This document shows positions 1 to 6,876 of a stretch of DNA of 16,344 nucleotides, in pieces. The stretch lies in the NCBI RefSeq assembly GCF_937919355.1, contig NZ_CALFSA010000213.1, positions 1 to 16,344 on the forward strand, read 5' to 3'. Made by a program: the position numbers and the translations under genes. The notes beneath the pieces are model-generated. The model did not search any database. It saw only the letters and a list, made by a program, of their open reading frames with translations, and was not told the origin of the DNA. The stretch is from an uncultured Methanofollis sp. (GTDB lineage Archaea > Halobacteriota > Methanomicrobia > Methanomicrobiales > Methanofollaceae). Numbering within the stretch: the stretch's first letter is position 1; every line of letters starts with the position of its first letter.

Positions 1-128
1 CGTACAAGTACCCGCGGGCCATCGAGTTCGTGGACGAACTCCCGAAGACGATCTCAGGGAAGATCCGGAGGAACGTGCTGCGCGACCTCGAACTTGAGAG
101 GCACAACTCCAACCACGGGACAGAGTGA
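1..128 (+). CDS. C-terminal end of an AMP-forming acyl-CoA synthetase (5' partial)
   Basis: The reading frame is open from base 3 and stops with TGA at 126-128, leaving about 41 residues. It contains the segment ELPKTISGKIRRNVLR, which matches the A10 core motif of ANL-superfamily adenylating enzymes (P-K-T-x-S-G-K-I-x-R-x-x-L-R). In this family the motif lysine takes part in adenylate formation and is often the target of regulatory acetylation. The enzyme would activate a carboxylic acid, possibly acetate or a short or medium-chain acid, to its CoA thioester in the cytoplasm. The preceding YKYPRAIEFVD also fits acetyl-CoA-synthetase-like members. The substrate cannot be told from this tail. 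A T-run follows at 170-176 and the next gene converges on it, so this is the last gene of its transcript. Confidence 0.85.
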   Translation, partial: YKYPRAIEFVDELPKTISGKIRRNVLRDLELERHNSNHGTE

Positions 129-169
129 ACTACCCCGCTCCACCCCTTTATCCTGTAAGATAAATCCCC

Positions 170-176
170 TTTTTTT
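170..176 (+). terminator. T-run terminator after the acyl-CoA synthetase
   Basis: Seven consecutive T residues lie 42 bases after the stop codon in the context CCTTTTTTTGACA, without an evident strong hairpin. This is the usual form of intrinsic termination by archaeal RNA polymerase. A nearly identical context recurs at 2120-2126. Confidence 0.5.
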
Positions 177-227
177 GACACCATGAAATCGGGGGAAGAC
201 CGGTCAGATCATATCCCCGTATACTCT

Positions 228-1451
228 TCATCGATTCTGGTTGATGATATGGATGAGAGAGGCAAAGCCCTCCATTTCCATCTGGAGGACGCCGGCGCGG
301 GTCATCCCCATCGAGGTTTCGGCATCGGCGGTGAGCATCTCCGGGCCGCGGAGCACCGTCCGCACCGTCCCGTCGCGGCCGAGCACCTCCGCCGCCTGTC
401 GGTCGTGGACGAAGGCGCGGCCGGGCAGGACCACTGTCTCCTCCAGGTCCGCGAGATCGATGGCGGCGAGATCGTCGATGGTGATCAGGCAGGCGATCTC
501 CTTCTGCACGGGAATGACCCGGCACTCGCCCCCGCAGGCGTCGAGGACCTGCTGGATGTAGGGTGCGGCGACCTGCCCGGTGACCACCGACGCCTTTCCC
601 CGCACGCGGGGGAGCCGTGCGAGGAGGTCGGGCTCCTGGAGGATGGCGAAGGGCGACCCGATCTCAGGGTCCCAGAGAGGGGTGCCGCTGATCTTGAGAG
701 AGAAACGGTTGTTCAGGTCGGTGACACGGTCCCTGAAAGCCCCGACACTCTCGACCTGCTGGCCCGGGATGACCGGGGCGTTGCCGAGGATCAGGCCCTG
801 GTCGGTCGTGTTCGCAAATCTCATCAGGATCAGGCCCTTCGCCCCGGCGTCGTCGAGCCATGCACAGGTCTGCTCAAGGTCTTCACCGTCATTGACTCCC
901 GGGATGACCACGGCGGCCGCATAGACGTCGATCTCCTCGCAGAGGCGGCGCATGACCGCAAGGGAGATCTCGGGAGTGGGGTCGTGCATGTACCGCCGCC
1001 GGCGTTCCGGGTCTGCCGAGAAGATCGTGTACGAGACCTCAGAGAGGCCGTTGTCGATGAGGAAGTCGGCGATCTCCGGGTCGTCAAAGCCCTTCCCGCT
1101 GGTATAGCCGATATGGAGGGGCACGTCCATGCTTCCCAGGATCTCGACGAGGTCGCGGAATTCGGGATAACAACTCGGGTCCCCGCCACCGCTGATGGTG
1201 ATCCGGGAGAGGTCGTCACCGATCATCTGGAGCCGGGCGAGGGTGTCGTCGGCGACCGCGGAGAGAGGTTTAAACCCGCTGTACTGCTCTTTCACGCCCC
1301 GTGTGCAGTAGTCGCAGCCCACTTTGAAGGGCAGACAGTACCTGCACCCGAAAGGTTTGACCTCCCCGACATGCTTGAAATAGCAATACTCGCAGAAGCC
1401 CCGGCAGTCGACGCCCGGGCGCCCGCCAATATCCACGGTCAACTGAGCCAT
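228..1451 (-). CDS. mmp10: Mmp10: methyl-coenzyme M reductase arginine methyltransferase (radical SAM/B12)
   Basis: This 407-residue protein starts with ATG at 1451 and is of normal family length. The N-terminus has C16-x3-C20-x2-C23, the canonical radical SAM [4Fe-4S] motif, inside the family signature GGRPGVDCRGFCEYCYFK. A second cysteine group follows at C36, C39, C46 and C49 (GCRYCLPFKVGCDYC). SGGGDPSCYP at 87-96 fits the SAM-binding region. Family knowledge: Mmp10 (methanogenesis marker 10) is a cobalamin-dependent radical SAM enzyme that installs 5-(S)-methylarginine on McrA. It is restricted to methanogens and close relatives, so this gene identifies the lifestyle of the host. It is transcribed alone and divergently from the secreted-protein gene at 1590. 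A TATA-like box 29 bases upstream suggests a leaderless or nearly leaderless mRNA. No mcr genes lie in the window. Confidence 0.93.
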   Translation of the reverse strand: MAQLTVDIGGRPGVDCRGFCEYCYFKHVGEVKPFGCRYCLPFKVGCDYCTRGVKEQYSGFKPLSAVADDTLARLQMIGDDLSRITISGGGDPSCYPEFRDLVEILGSMDVPLHIGYTSGKGFDDPEIADFLIDNGLSEVSYTIFSADPERRRRYMHDPTPEISLAVMRRLCEEIDVYAAAVVIPGVNDGEDLEQTCAWLDDAGAKGLILMRFANTTDQGLILGNAPVIPGQQVESVGAFRDRVTDLNNRFSLKISGTPLWDPEIGSPFAILQEPDLLARLPRVRGKASVVTGQVAAPYIQQVLDACGGECRVIPVQKEIACLITIDDLAAIDLADLEETVVLPGRAFVHDRQAAEVLGRDGTVRTVLRGPEMLTADAETSMGMTRAGVLQMEMEGFASLIHIINQNR

Positions 1452-1476
1452 CTGCTACTCTGTCTGTGCTGAAGAG

Positions 1477-1482
1477 TTATAT
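1477..1482 (-). promoter_or_regulatory. TATA box of mmp10
   Basis: Read on the minus strand, CCATATAAC is centred about 29 bases before the ATG at 1451. This spacing puts the transcription start at or just before the start codon. No Shine-Dalgarno-like sequence is seen before the ATG, which agrees with leaderless initiation. Confidence 0.5.
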
Positions 1483-1548
1483 GGTATGGCATCTGAACTG
1501 GTACCGCGATCTTCTCGCCCTCTGATCTGTTCTCGGGAACCCGATATG

Positions 1549-1556
1549 TTTATAAT
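1549..1556 (+). promoter_or_regulatory. TATA box of the small secreted-protein gene
   Basis: TTTATAAT lies about 37 bases before the ATG at 1590, which would give a short leader of about 10 bases. That leader carries GGGTGG at 1578-1583, six bases before the ATG, as a ribosome binding site. Confidence 0.45.
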
Positions 1557-1589
1557 TGCAAAAATATAATCTTCCGCGGGTGGCAGGCC

Positions 1590-2114
1590 ATGAAAATGTT
1601 TATGAGTAAAAAAAAGATGATTGGTGGTATTCTCACCCTTCTCCTCTTCGGTGCGATCGTGATGCCGGCAGGCGCCTTTACCGCTGAGAAACTCACGATA
1701 GATATCGAAGAGGACGGTGCCGCAATAGTCACCTTTGACTATTCGCTGACGTGGCTCGAAAATATCGCGGTCTTCCTGAAGATCGCAGACCCAAATGTGG
1801 AGTTTGGAAAGGCGCTGGAGAAGTACTCCGGGTCCGAGGTTGAATCGGTCGCCGTGAGCGACAGGTCGGCATCCTTCAGGGCCGAGACATTCGCCCGTGT
1901 TTCCTCTGTCGACAATGCTACTATCTATGCGACGCCGGCGCTTCACCTCGAAGAAGCGGAGAAGGCACTGAACGACTACTGGTTTGCGCCGCTGGTGCAG
2001 GCCGACTTCTCCCCTGCGGTGACAGAGGTCACTTTTGCCGACGGGAAGAACGAGACCCTGAGGGACGTCGCGGAGATCCCCTCCTTCACCCACCAGATCC
2101 CGGCAAATCCCTGA
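1590..2114 (+). CDS. Small secreted protein of unknown function
   Basis: This is a 174-residue protein that I do not recognise by family. The N-terminus is a clear Sec signal peptide: lysines at 2 and 7-9, a hydrophobic core from about 10 to 25, and a likely cleavage after A29 (PAGA|FTAE). The mature part of about 145 residues is acidic, has no second membrane segment, no cysteine and two N-glycosylation sequons (NAT, NET). Its opening (KLTIDIEEDGAAIVTFDYSL) looks like alternating beta-strands. It is probably exported and either free or loosely held in the envelope. The start at 1590 is supported by GGGTGG six bases upstream, although two further in-frame ATGs (1596, 1602) follow closely. It is monocistronic, divergent from mmp10, and ends at a T-run. 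It is likely a lineage-specific conserved hypothetical. Confidence 0.8.
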   Translation: MKMFMSKKKMIGGILTLLLFGAIVMPAGAFTAEKLTIDIEEDGAAIVTFDYSLTWLENIAVFLKIADPNVEFGKALEKYSGSEVESVAVSDRSASFRAETFARVSSVDNATIYATPALHLEEAEKALNDYWFAPLVQADFSPAVTEVTFADGKNETLRDVAEIPSFTHQIPANP

Positions 2115-2119
2115 ACTCC

Positions 2120-2126
2120 TTTTTTT
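2120..2126 (+). terminator. T-run terminator after the secreted-protein gene
   Basis: Seven T residues stand six bases after the stop in the context CCTTTTTTTGACT. They lie in the 20-base gap between two convergent genes and repeat the context seen at 170-176. Confidence 0.5.
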
Positions 2127-2134
2127 GACTCTCT

Positions 2135-3352
2135 TCAAACCCCCATCTCAATGGCCACGGCGACCGCGGCAATGACAAGACTTGCCGCCGAGAGGGGGAG
2201 GGCGTACCGCCAGAGCACCTCCTGGACCGGGTCGCCGCTTGTGTTCCTGACCACCCAGAAGAAAGGGTCGCTGAAGGCGGAGATGGAAAGAGTCCCCGCC
2301 GCGATCATCAGCATGAGGGGGATCTGGCCGATCGCCGTCGCATAGTCCGACGAGAGGACCATGCTCGCGGTGATCACGGCCGTCACCACCCGCGACCCCT
2401 GGGCCGCCTGGAGGAGGACGCCGAGGAGGAAGGGCACCAGAACTGCCGGGACCGCGTCCCCAAAGAGGGCGAAGGCGTCGGTGGCGAAGGTGCTTGCCAT
2501 GATCGTCGCCCCGAAGGCGCCGGCCCCACAGAGGTCGTAGATGATCACGCCGGCATGTTTGGTCCCGTCCTTGAGGGCGGCGTACCGCAGGTCGGGTGCG
2601 AGGACGAGGAGGGCGCCAGCCATCCCGACGAGCAGGGCGACCGAGATCGACCCCTTCCCGAAGACCGGCCAGACGACCGCCGCCGCGGTCAGGGCAAGAG
2701 GGAGGAGGAGGGGTATCCATGCCCGCCGCCCAACTTCCGGGGCGCAGACCTGGTCGCCCCCTTCTGCGGCACTCTTCTGCCGCCCGATCACCATGCCGAC
2801 CGCGACCAGGAGGACGAGGGAAAGGGGAAGGGCGACGGCCATGTACTCCCCTGCCGAGAACCCCTGAACCGCCGACGCAGCGGCGATCGTCACCGGCGTC
2901 GGGTAGATGAGGGAGAAGGAGAGGGTGCTCCCGATGGCGGCGCCATAGATTGCCTTCTTCTTATCAGCGAAACAGGAGAGGAGAGGGGAGATCACGATGA
3001 AGGCGGTGATGCAGCACATGAACGGCACTGCAAGGATGAACCCGGCGATCCCCCCGGTCAATGCAGGGCGGTGGGTGAAGGCCCTGAGGTCGCTGAAGAT
3101 GCGTTCCTGGAACTTTCCCTTTTCGAGCACCTTTGCAATGACAGATCCGGCAAAGACGACGACACCGAGGAGGGCGAAGATCTTCCCGGCCCCTTCGGCC
3201 GCAGTGCCGACGACCGACTCCGCCGGCACGCCGGCAAGGACGCCGTACACGATGGCCGCCGAGAAGAGGGTGACGAAGGGGTTGAGGCGATACCTCACCG
3301 TCGCAATCGAGATGAGGACGAGGACCAGCGCGAACGCGATGAGAGTCTGCAT
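2135..3352 (-). CDS. GntP-family permease (organic acid transporter)
   Basis: This very hydrophobic 405-residue integral membrane protein has roughly ten to twelve membrane segments. Family-like features are the N-terminal LNPFVTLFSAAIVYG block, the glycine/alanine-rich GAGKIFALLGVVVFAGSVIAKVLEKG region, GFILAVPFMCCITAFIVISPLL, and IYPTPVTIAAASA. The last stands where GntP proteins carry their proline-rich H/Y-P-x-P motif. Characterised bacterial GntP members import gluconate or related hydroxy acids by proton symport. What a methanogen would import this way is not evident, and no sugar-acid catabolic gene is adjacent. The protein is slightly shorter than typical GntP (about 440 residues). 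It is a single gene with a TATA box 27 bases before its ATG. The family call is good and the substrate unknown. Confidence 0.75.
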   Translation of the reverse strand: MQTLIAFALVLVLISIATVRYRLNPFVTLFSAAIVYGVLAGVPAESVVGTAAEGAGKIFALLGVVVFAGSVIAKVLEKGKFQERIFSDLRAFTHRPALTGGIAGFILAVPFMCCITAFIVISPLLSCFADKKKAIYGAAIGSTLSFSLIYPTPVTIAAASAVQGFSAGEYMAVALPLSLVLLVAVGMVIGRQKSAAEGGDQVCAPEVGRRAWIPLLLPLALTAAAVVWPVFGKGSISVALLVGMAGALLVLAPDLRYAALKDGTKHAGVIIYDLCGAGAFGATIMASTFATDAFALFGDAVPAVLVPFLLGVLLQAAQGSRVVTAVITASMVLSSDYATAIGQIPLMLMIAAGTLSISAFSDPFFWVVRNTSGDPVQEVLWRYALPLSAASLVIAAVAVAIEMGV

Positions 3353-3375
3353 CGCCGGTACCTTGCCTTTGTCGG

Positions 3376-3382
3376 ATATATA
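3376..3382 (-). promoter_or_regulatory. TATA box of the GntP-type permease gene
   Basis: On the minus strand, AAAAAATCTATATATCC places TATATAT about 27 bases before the ATG at 3352. This implies a leaderless or nearly leaderless transcript. Confidence 0.5.
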
Positions 3383-3450
3383 GATTTTTTATGCGGCAGG
3401 GGCTGATAAAATCGAGAACAGGGGATGATGGGGGACACATCCCTTTTCCC

Positions 3451-3708
3451 TCACGGTTCGAACCCCTCCCTCTCCCAGACCACCTCGTCCCTGTAGAGGA
3501 CCCTGAGCACCCGGTGGAAGGGGATGTACTTCTGCCCGCGATCGGTCTCGACTACCATGTGCGCCCCCTCGATCGCCGCAATATCCCGACCGCAGACCCG
3601 GGAGCAGTCGCCGGGCGCACCCCGGTCGATGAAGACGACCGCTACGGCAGAAAAATCGTAGGCTGGATCGTGGAGGAACCTGAGGAGGAGGCGGTGACTT
3701 GTCCGCAT
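3451..3708 (-). CDS. UPF0248 / DUF504 protein (MJ1316 RNA cyclic-group end recognition domain)
   Basis: This is an 85-residue single-domain protein of typical family size. Matching features are DPAYDFSAVAVVFIDRGAPGD near residues 14-34, GRDIAAIEGAHMVVE in the middle, and the C-terminal block YIPFHRVLRVLYRDEVVWER, which is the family's most conserved segment. The MJ1316 domain has been proposed to recognise RNA ends carrying cyclic phosphate and occurs alone in archaea or fused to RNA-processing enzymes. The biochemical role of this stand-alone protein is not established. The ATG at 3708 is preceded by a TATA box 29 bases upstream, which fits leaderless expression independent of its neighbours. 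Confidence 0.85.
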   Translation of the reverse strand: MRTSHRLLLRFLHDPAYDFSAVAVVFIDRGAPGDCSRVCGRDIAAIEGAHMVVETDRGQKYIPFHRVLRVLYRDEVVWEREGFEP

Positions 3709-3734
3709 CGGTGTATGGGGTGGCGGTCTCTTCC

Positions 3735-3740
3735 TATATA
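3735..3740 (-). promoter_or_regulatory. TATA box of the UPF0248 gene
   Basis: GGGTATATAGG on the minus strand sits about 29 bases before the ATG at 3708, the expected distance for a leaderless archaeal transcript. Confidence 0.5.
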
Positions 3741-3874
3741 CCCACCCCTCGTAGCGGTGCCTGTATGCATCTGCCCTGCTCTCCCGTGACCATATAATTC
3801 TGACCGGAGTGCCGGGGGTTCAGAGAAAAAAACGCAGAGAGATGCATGTCCCGCATTTTATGTGCTCGGTACAA

Positions 3875-3884
3875 TTAATAAAAG
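3875..3884 (+). promoter_or_regulatory. Probable TATA box of the substrate-binding lipoprotein gene
   Basis: TTAATAAAAG in an AT-rich stretch lies about 35 bases before the ATG at 3915, predicting a leader of under ten bases. No ribosome binding sequence is visible before the ATG. Confidence 0.4.
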
Positions 3885-3914
3885 ATATTACCTTTACATT
3901 CAAACACCATTCTG

Positions 3915-4709
3915 ATGTCTCAAAAATATCTGACAGCACTCGTGCTCTGCATTGTAGTCTGCTGTGCGGCATTTGCGGGTTGCATCGGAAGCGACTCCAA
4001 GAACCCCGCCCAGACCGATGCAGAGGAAAAACCGACCTACATCGTGGGAATTGACGCCCCCTATCCGCCTTTCTCCATCATGGGCAAGGACGGCAATCCG
4101 ACAGGTTTCGACACCGATACCATGCTCTGGATCGCGGAAAAGGAAGGTTTCAATGTCAAGTTCCAGCAGATCGCCTTTGACAGCCTGATCCCTGCCCTGA
4201 ACGGCGGAAAAATTGACCTGGTCCACTCGGGCATGACCATCACTCCGGATAGGATGGAACAGGTGAACTTCTCCATCCCGTACTGGACCGTCAACCAGAC
4301 CGTCATCGTGCGCGAGGGATCGACCCTGACAATGGACGACGTCCTTGCCGGCAAGGCGACCATCGGCACCCAGACCGGCACCACCGCCGACATCTGGATC
4401 GACAAGAACCTCGTCCAGAAGGGTCTCATGGACAAGAAGAACCTCAAACACCATACTAACATTGCCAACGCCGTGACCGACCTTGAGAACGGCAACATCG
4501 ATGCAGTGATGTTCGACAGCACCGTCATCAACGATGTCATTGCCGGCAAGAAACTCCAGAAGATCGGAACCATCGACACCGGCGAGAACTTCGGCATCGC
4601 GGTCAGGAAGGGCGACGACAAACTCCTCGCCATGATCGACGACGGCCTTGAAAAGTTCATGAACGACCCCTACAGAGAAGAACTCATCCAGAAGTATCAC
4701 ATGGAATGA
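3915..4709 (+). CDS. ABC transporter substrate-binding lipoprotein, amino-acid type (SBP_bac_3)
   Basis: This 264-residue protein has a lipoprotein signal. The hydrophobic segment at 6-21 ends in AFAGC with C23 as the likely lipidated residue, followed by a polar linker (about 24-40). The mature domain follows the family 3 periplasmic-binding fold: DAPYPPFSIMGKDG at the start of lobe 1, GFDTDTMLWIAEKEG, GGKIDLVHSGMTITPDRMEQVNFSIPYW with the ligand-contacting arginine position, and a second-lobe GNIDAVMFDS. Such proteins capture polar amino acids or small related ligands outside the membrane and pass them to an ABC permease. No permease or ATPase gene flanks it, and a T-run follows directly, so it is an orphan binding protein here. 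The ligand cannot be read from the sequence. Confidence 0.9.
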   Translation: MSQKYLTALVLCIVVCCAAFAGCIGSDSKNPAQTDAEEKPTYIVGIDAPYPPFSIMGKDGNPTGFDTDTMLWIAEKEGFNVKFQQIAFDSLIPALNGGKIDLVHSGMTITPDRMEQVNFSIPYWTVNQTVIVREGSTLTMDDVLAGKATIGTQTGTTADIWIDKNLVQKGLMDKKNLKHHTNIANAVTDLENGNIDAVMFDSTVINDVIAGKKLQKIGTIDTGENFGIAVRKGDDKLLAMIDDGLEKFMNDPYREELIQKYHME

Positions 4710-4720
4710 GTCCTTCTCAC

Positions 4721-4727
4721 TTTTTTT
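4721..4727 (+). terminator. T-run terminator after the substrate-binding protein gene
   Basis: Seven T residues begin 12 bases after the TGA stop. A further short T-rich patch (CCCTTTTACG) follows. Confidence 0.5.
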
Positions 4728-4829
4728 AATCCCTTTTACGAATAAATCCGGAGACCTTCGCTGTAGTGTCCCGGGACTGGTGCTTCACCACGGGGAATGA
4801 GATGACCTGCGGGATGAAGAGAGACAGCC

Positions 4830-5582
4830 ATGGAGAGACATGCCGGTGCATATATCATGCGGCACACCGTCACCCCGCCCATGTTCATCATCGGTCACCG
4901 GGGGGCACGTGCAGTTGCCCCGGAGAACACCCTGCGTGCACTGGAGGTCGGGATGGCATGCGCCGACTATGTCGAGGTCGATGTCCGCCTGAGCCGCGAC
5001 GGTGTGCCTGTAATCATGCACGACGCCACCCTCGACCGGACGACCGACGGCAGCGGACCGATATGCGCATACCTGCTCTCCGAACTGAAGGTCCTCGACG
5101 CCGGGGACGGAGAACGCGTCCCGACTCTTCAGGAGGTCGTCTCCCGGGTTTCCGGCAGGCGCGGCCTTTGTGTCGAGGTCAAGGAAGAGGGAAGCGAGGA
5201 GATTGTCTGTCGTGTCCTGAAGGGATATGATCCTGAGAAACTCTTTGTCGTCTCATTCCACAAAGGGAGTATCGAAAAGGTGAAAATTCTCCTGCCGGGT
5301 GTCAGGACAGGATTCATTTACTCGAGAGACGGTGGAGATCCCCTCTCGACAGCAACGTCAGTCCGTGCTGACGTCGTCCTCCCCGAGAAAGACCTGCTCA
5401 CCTCTGCTCTGGTTGAGCGGGCACATCGATGCGGCCTTATGGTGGTCCCCTGGGTGCTGAATGCAGACAACGAGGTTCTGGCGGCATGGGACGTCGGTGC
5501 CGACGGCATCGTATCAGATGACCCGTGTAGGATGAGCGTGCTCCTCACGGGCGTGGAGAAGACTCGACGGCGAGAATGGTGA
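4830..5582 (+). CDS. Glycerophosphodiester phosphodiesterase family protein
   Basis: The 250-residue protein carries the full GDPD active-site set. H23-R24 are in IIGHRGARAVAPENT, E49 and D51 in YVEVDVRLSRDG, and H64 in VIMHDATLDRTTDG. The C-terminus has GLMVVPWVLN and the final WDVGADGIVSDDP, both normal TIM-barrel landmarks. The family hydrolyses glycerophosphodiesters to glycerol phosphate and an alcohol with a divalent metal. In an archaeon the likely substrates are headgroup-glycerophosphates from lipid turnover. No signal peptide is seen, so it is probably cytoplasmic. The start is uncertain: ATG 4830 adds residues before the fold, while ATGs at 4857 and 4881 give ends closer to usual GDPDs. 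A TATA-like GCATATAT at 4848-4855 would fit a leaderless start at 4881. A T-run at 5611-5617 ends the transcript. Confidence 0.88.
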   Translation: MERHAGAYIMRHTVTPPMFIIGHRGARAVAPENTLRALEVGMACADYVEVDVRLSRDGVPVIMHDATLDRTTDGSGPICAYLLSELKVLDAGDGERVPTLQEVVSRVSGRRGLCVEVKEEGSEEIVCRVLKGYDPEKLFVVSFHKGSIEKVKILLPGVRTGFIYSRDGGDPLSTATSVRADVVLPEKDLLTSALVERAHRCGLMVVPWVLNADNEVLAAWDVGADGIVSDDPCRMSVLLTGVEKTRRREW

Positions 5583-5610
5583 GGCTATGTGATACAACAG
5601 ATCACACTTG

Positions 5611-5617
5611 TTTTTTT
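5611..5617 (+). terminator. T-run terminator after the phosphodiesterase gene
   Basis: Seven T residues lie 28 bases after the stop of the phosphodiesterase gene and close the GC-rich left part of the window. The rest of the gap to 5850 holds only the promoter and hairpin described separately. Confidence 0.5.
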
Positions 5618-5750
5618 CTGTCTGCCTATCCATATGGCCAGGAAATGTCAGAAATAATCTCAGCTCCTGCAAAATAGCCTGTAAACCATTTTTGTGAGGT
5701 TCACGCCGTATCCGGGCACACTCATCTGAGGATCATTCCCGTTGCTGAGA

Positions 5751-5760
5751 TATCTATATA
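5751..5760 (+). promoter_or_regulatory. TATA box of the deacetylase/FemAB-like operon
   Basis: GAGATATCTATATATGG is the strongest TATA-like element in the 268-base gap. A transcription start near 5783-5787 would leave a leader of about 65 bases that contains a perfect 10-bp hairpin (5798-5820) and a ribosome binding site GGAGGAT at 5835-5841. Confidence 0.45.
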
Positions 5761-5797
5761 TGGAGGTTCCGATTACGTATGTTTCGATCTGTTGCCC

Positions 5798-5820
5798 GAA
5801 AAGGTAGTATCTACCTTTTC
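5798..5820 (+). repeat. Perfect 10-bp inverted repeat in the operon leader
   Basis: GAAAAGGTAG, a TAT loop, then CTACCTTTTC form a perfect 10-bp stem. It lies between the predicted transcription start and the ribosome binding site of the deacetylase gene, 30 bases before the ATG. It could be an operator for a dimeric regulator or an mRNA hairpin. It lacks a following T-run, so it is not a classical terminator. Confidence 0.7.
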
Positions 5821-5850
5821 TGAGAATCTCGACCGGAGGATATCGGATTC

Positions 5851-6876
5851 ATGCTGGGAACACTGAGAGAAGATCCTGACGTCTGGGCACTCTTTACGCG
5901 GAGCGAAGAATATGCTCCTGGATTCCATGATCGGTATGATCGTTTCCCCTTCTACCTCAGCAAGAACCGAAATGTTTTTGAGCCTGTCGCCTCTCAGTAC
6001 CTTTTTGAGCGGGGATTCTGCCCGGAATATCCTGAAGATAGGGATTTTGCCCTCTGTCTGACGCATGACATTGATTCAGTGTACAGTTCTCTCATGTCCA
6101 AGGGATTGAAGGCATTCAATGCCCTCCGCTCAGGATGTCTCTCTGACGCGAAACGATCCCTGATGCAGATGAAGACAAAGAGGTCGCCCTGGTGTAATTT
6201 TCAGGACATTATTGCGATGGAACAAGACTATGGTGCCACGTCAACCTTTTTCTTTCTTGTTCTGGACTCAGCAAGCGAGGATTATGCCTATGACATCGAA
6301 GACCTGGAACCTGACCTAGGCATGATCGTGGATGAAGGGTATGAGATCGGTCTCCACGGTGGTCACCAAACCTATAATAATCCAGACGAAATCAGGGAAA
6401 ATAAGAGAAAACTGGACAAATTGCTGAATAAACCCGTGGTGGGGTATCGAAACCACTACCTCAAGATAAAAGTGCCGGAGACATGGGAGTATCTATCGAA
6501 GGCAGGATTTCAGTATGACTCGACGATGGGATTTGCCGATTGTGCTGGTTTCAGAAATGGGATGTGTTATCCGTACAGGCCGTTTGACCTCAGGAACAAC
6601 CGGGTGATGAACATTGTCGAGATTCCTCTTGCGATCATGGATAAGACCCTCTTTTTCTACATGCACCTGGATCTTGAACTCTCATGGAAACTGATCTGTC
6701 AGATTATCGAGAATGTGAAACAGTGCAATGGCGTTCTCAATGTCCTCTGGCATAACAACTGCATGACCGGGGACTATCTTGTGCTGTATAAAAAACTGCT
6801 CGAGTATTGTTCAAAGGAGGGTGCGTGGATGACATCTGGCAAGGAGATTTATGATTGGTGGTCCAGGTATCTCTGA
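5851..6876 (+). CDS. Polysaccharide deacetylase family protein
   Basis: This 341-residue protein has no signal peptide or membrane segment. The NodB-like deacetylase landmarks are present: T71-H-D-I-D75 (equivalent of the TFDDG metal and base motif), the LHGGH motif at 168-172 (second metal motif), VGYRNHYLKIKVPETWEYL, DSTMGFADCAGFRNG at 223-237, and a late WHNN at 300-303 replacing the LxxLH motif. The GFADxxGFRxGxCYPYRPFDL segment is typical of the deacetylase subfamily found in surface-glycan loci rather than chitin deacetylases. Such enzymes remove N- or O-acetyl groups from polysaccharide or lipid-linked sugar precursors; the cytoplasmic location inferred here favours a precursor. The start is supported by GGAGGAT eight bases before the ATG. 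The 3' end overlaps the next gene by 26 bases, so the two are probably translated together. Confidence 0.85.
   Translation: MLGTLREDPDVWALFTRSEEYAPGFHDRYDRFPFYLSKNRNVFEPVASQYLFERGFCPEYPEDRDFALCLTHDIDSVYSSLMSKGLKAFNALRSGCLSDAKRSLMQMKTKRSPWCNFQDIIAMEQDYGATSTFFFLVLDSASEDYAYDIEDLEPDLGMIVDEGYEIGLHGGHQTYNNPDEIRENKRKLDKLLNKPVVGYRNHYLKIKVPETWEYLSKAGFQYDSTMGFADCAGFRNGMCYPYRPFDLRNNRVMNIVEIPLAIMDKTLFFYMHLDLELSWKLICQIIENVKQCNGVLNVLWHNNCMTGDYLVLYKKLLEYCSKEGAWMTSGKEIYDWWSRYL

Noticed and set aside
183..1472. A 429-codon open frame on the + strand, longer than mmp10 itself
   Set aside because: It is the antisense of mmp10. The minus-strand product has all Mmp10 motifs, while the + product is a low-complexity string typical of GC-rich antisense frames.
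2555..3406. A 283-codon + strand frame opposite the permease
   Set aside because: The product is an implausible acidic and arginine-rich string (many E, G, D, R). The minus-strand frame encodes an ordered membrane protein with family motifs.
3900..4700. A 266-codon minus-strand frame opposite the binding protein
   Set aside because: It mirrors the + strand codon structure of a clear family 3 binding lipoprotein and has no recognisable family of its own.
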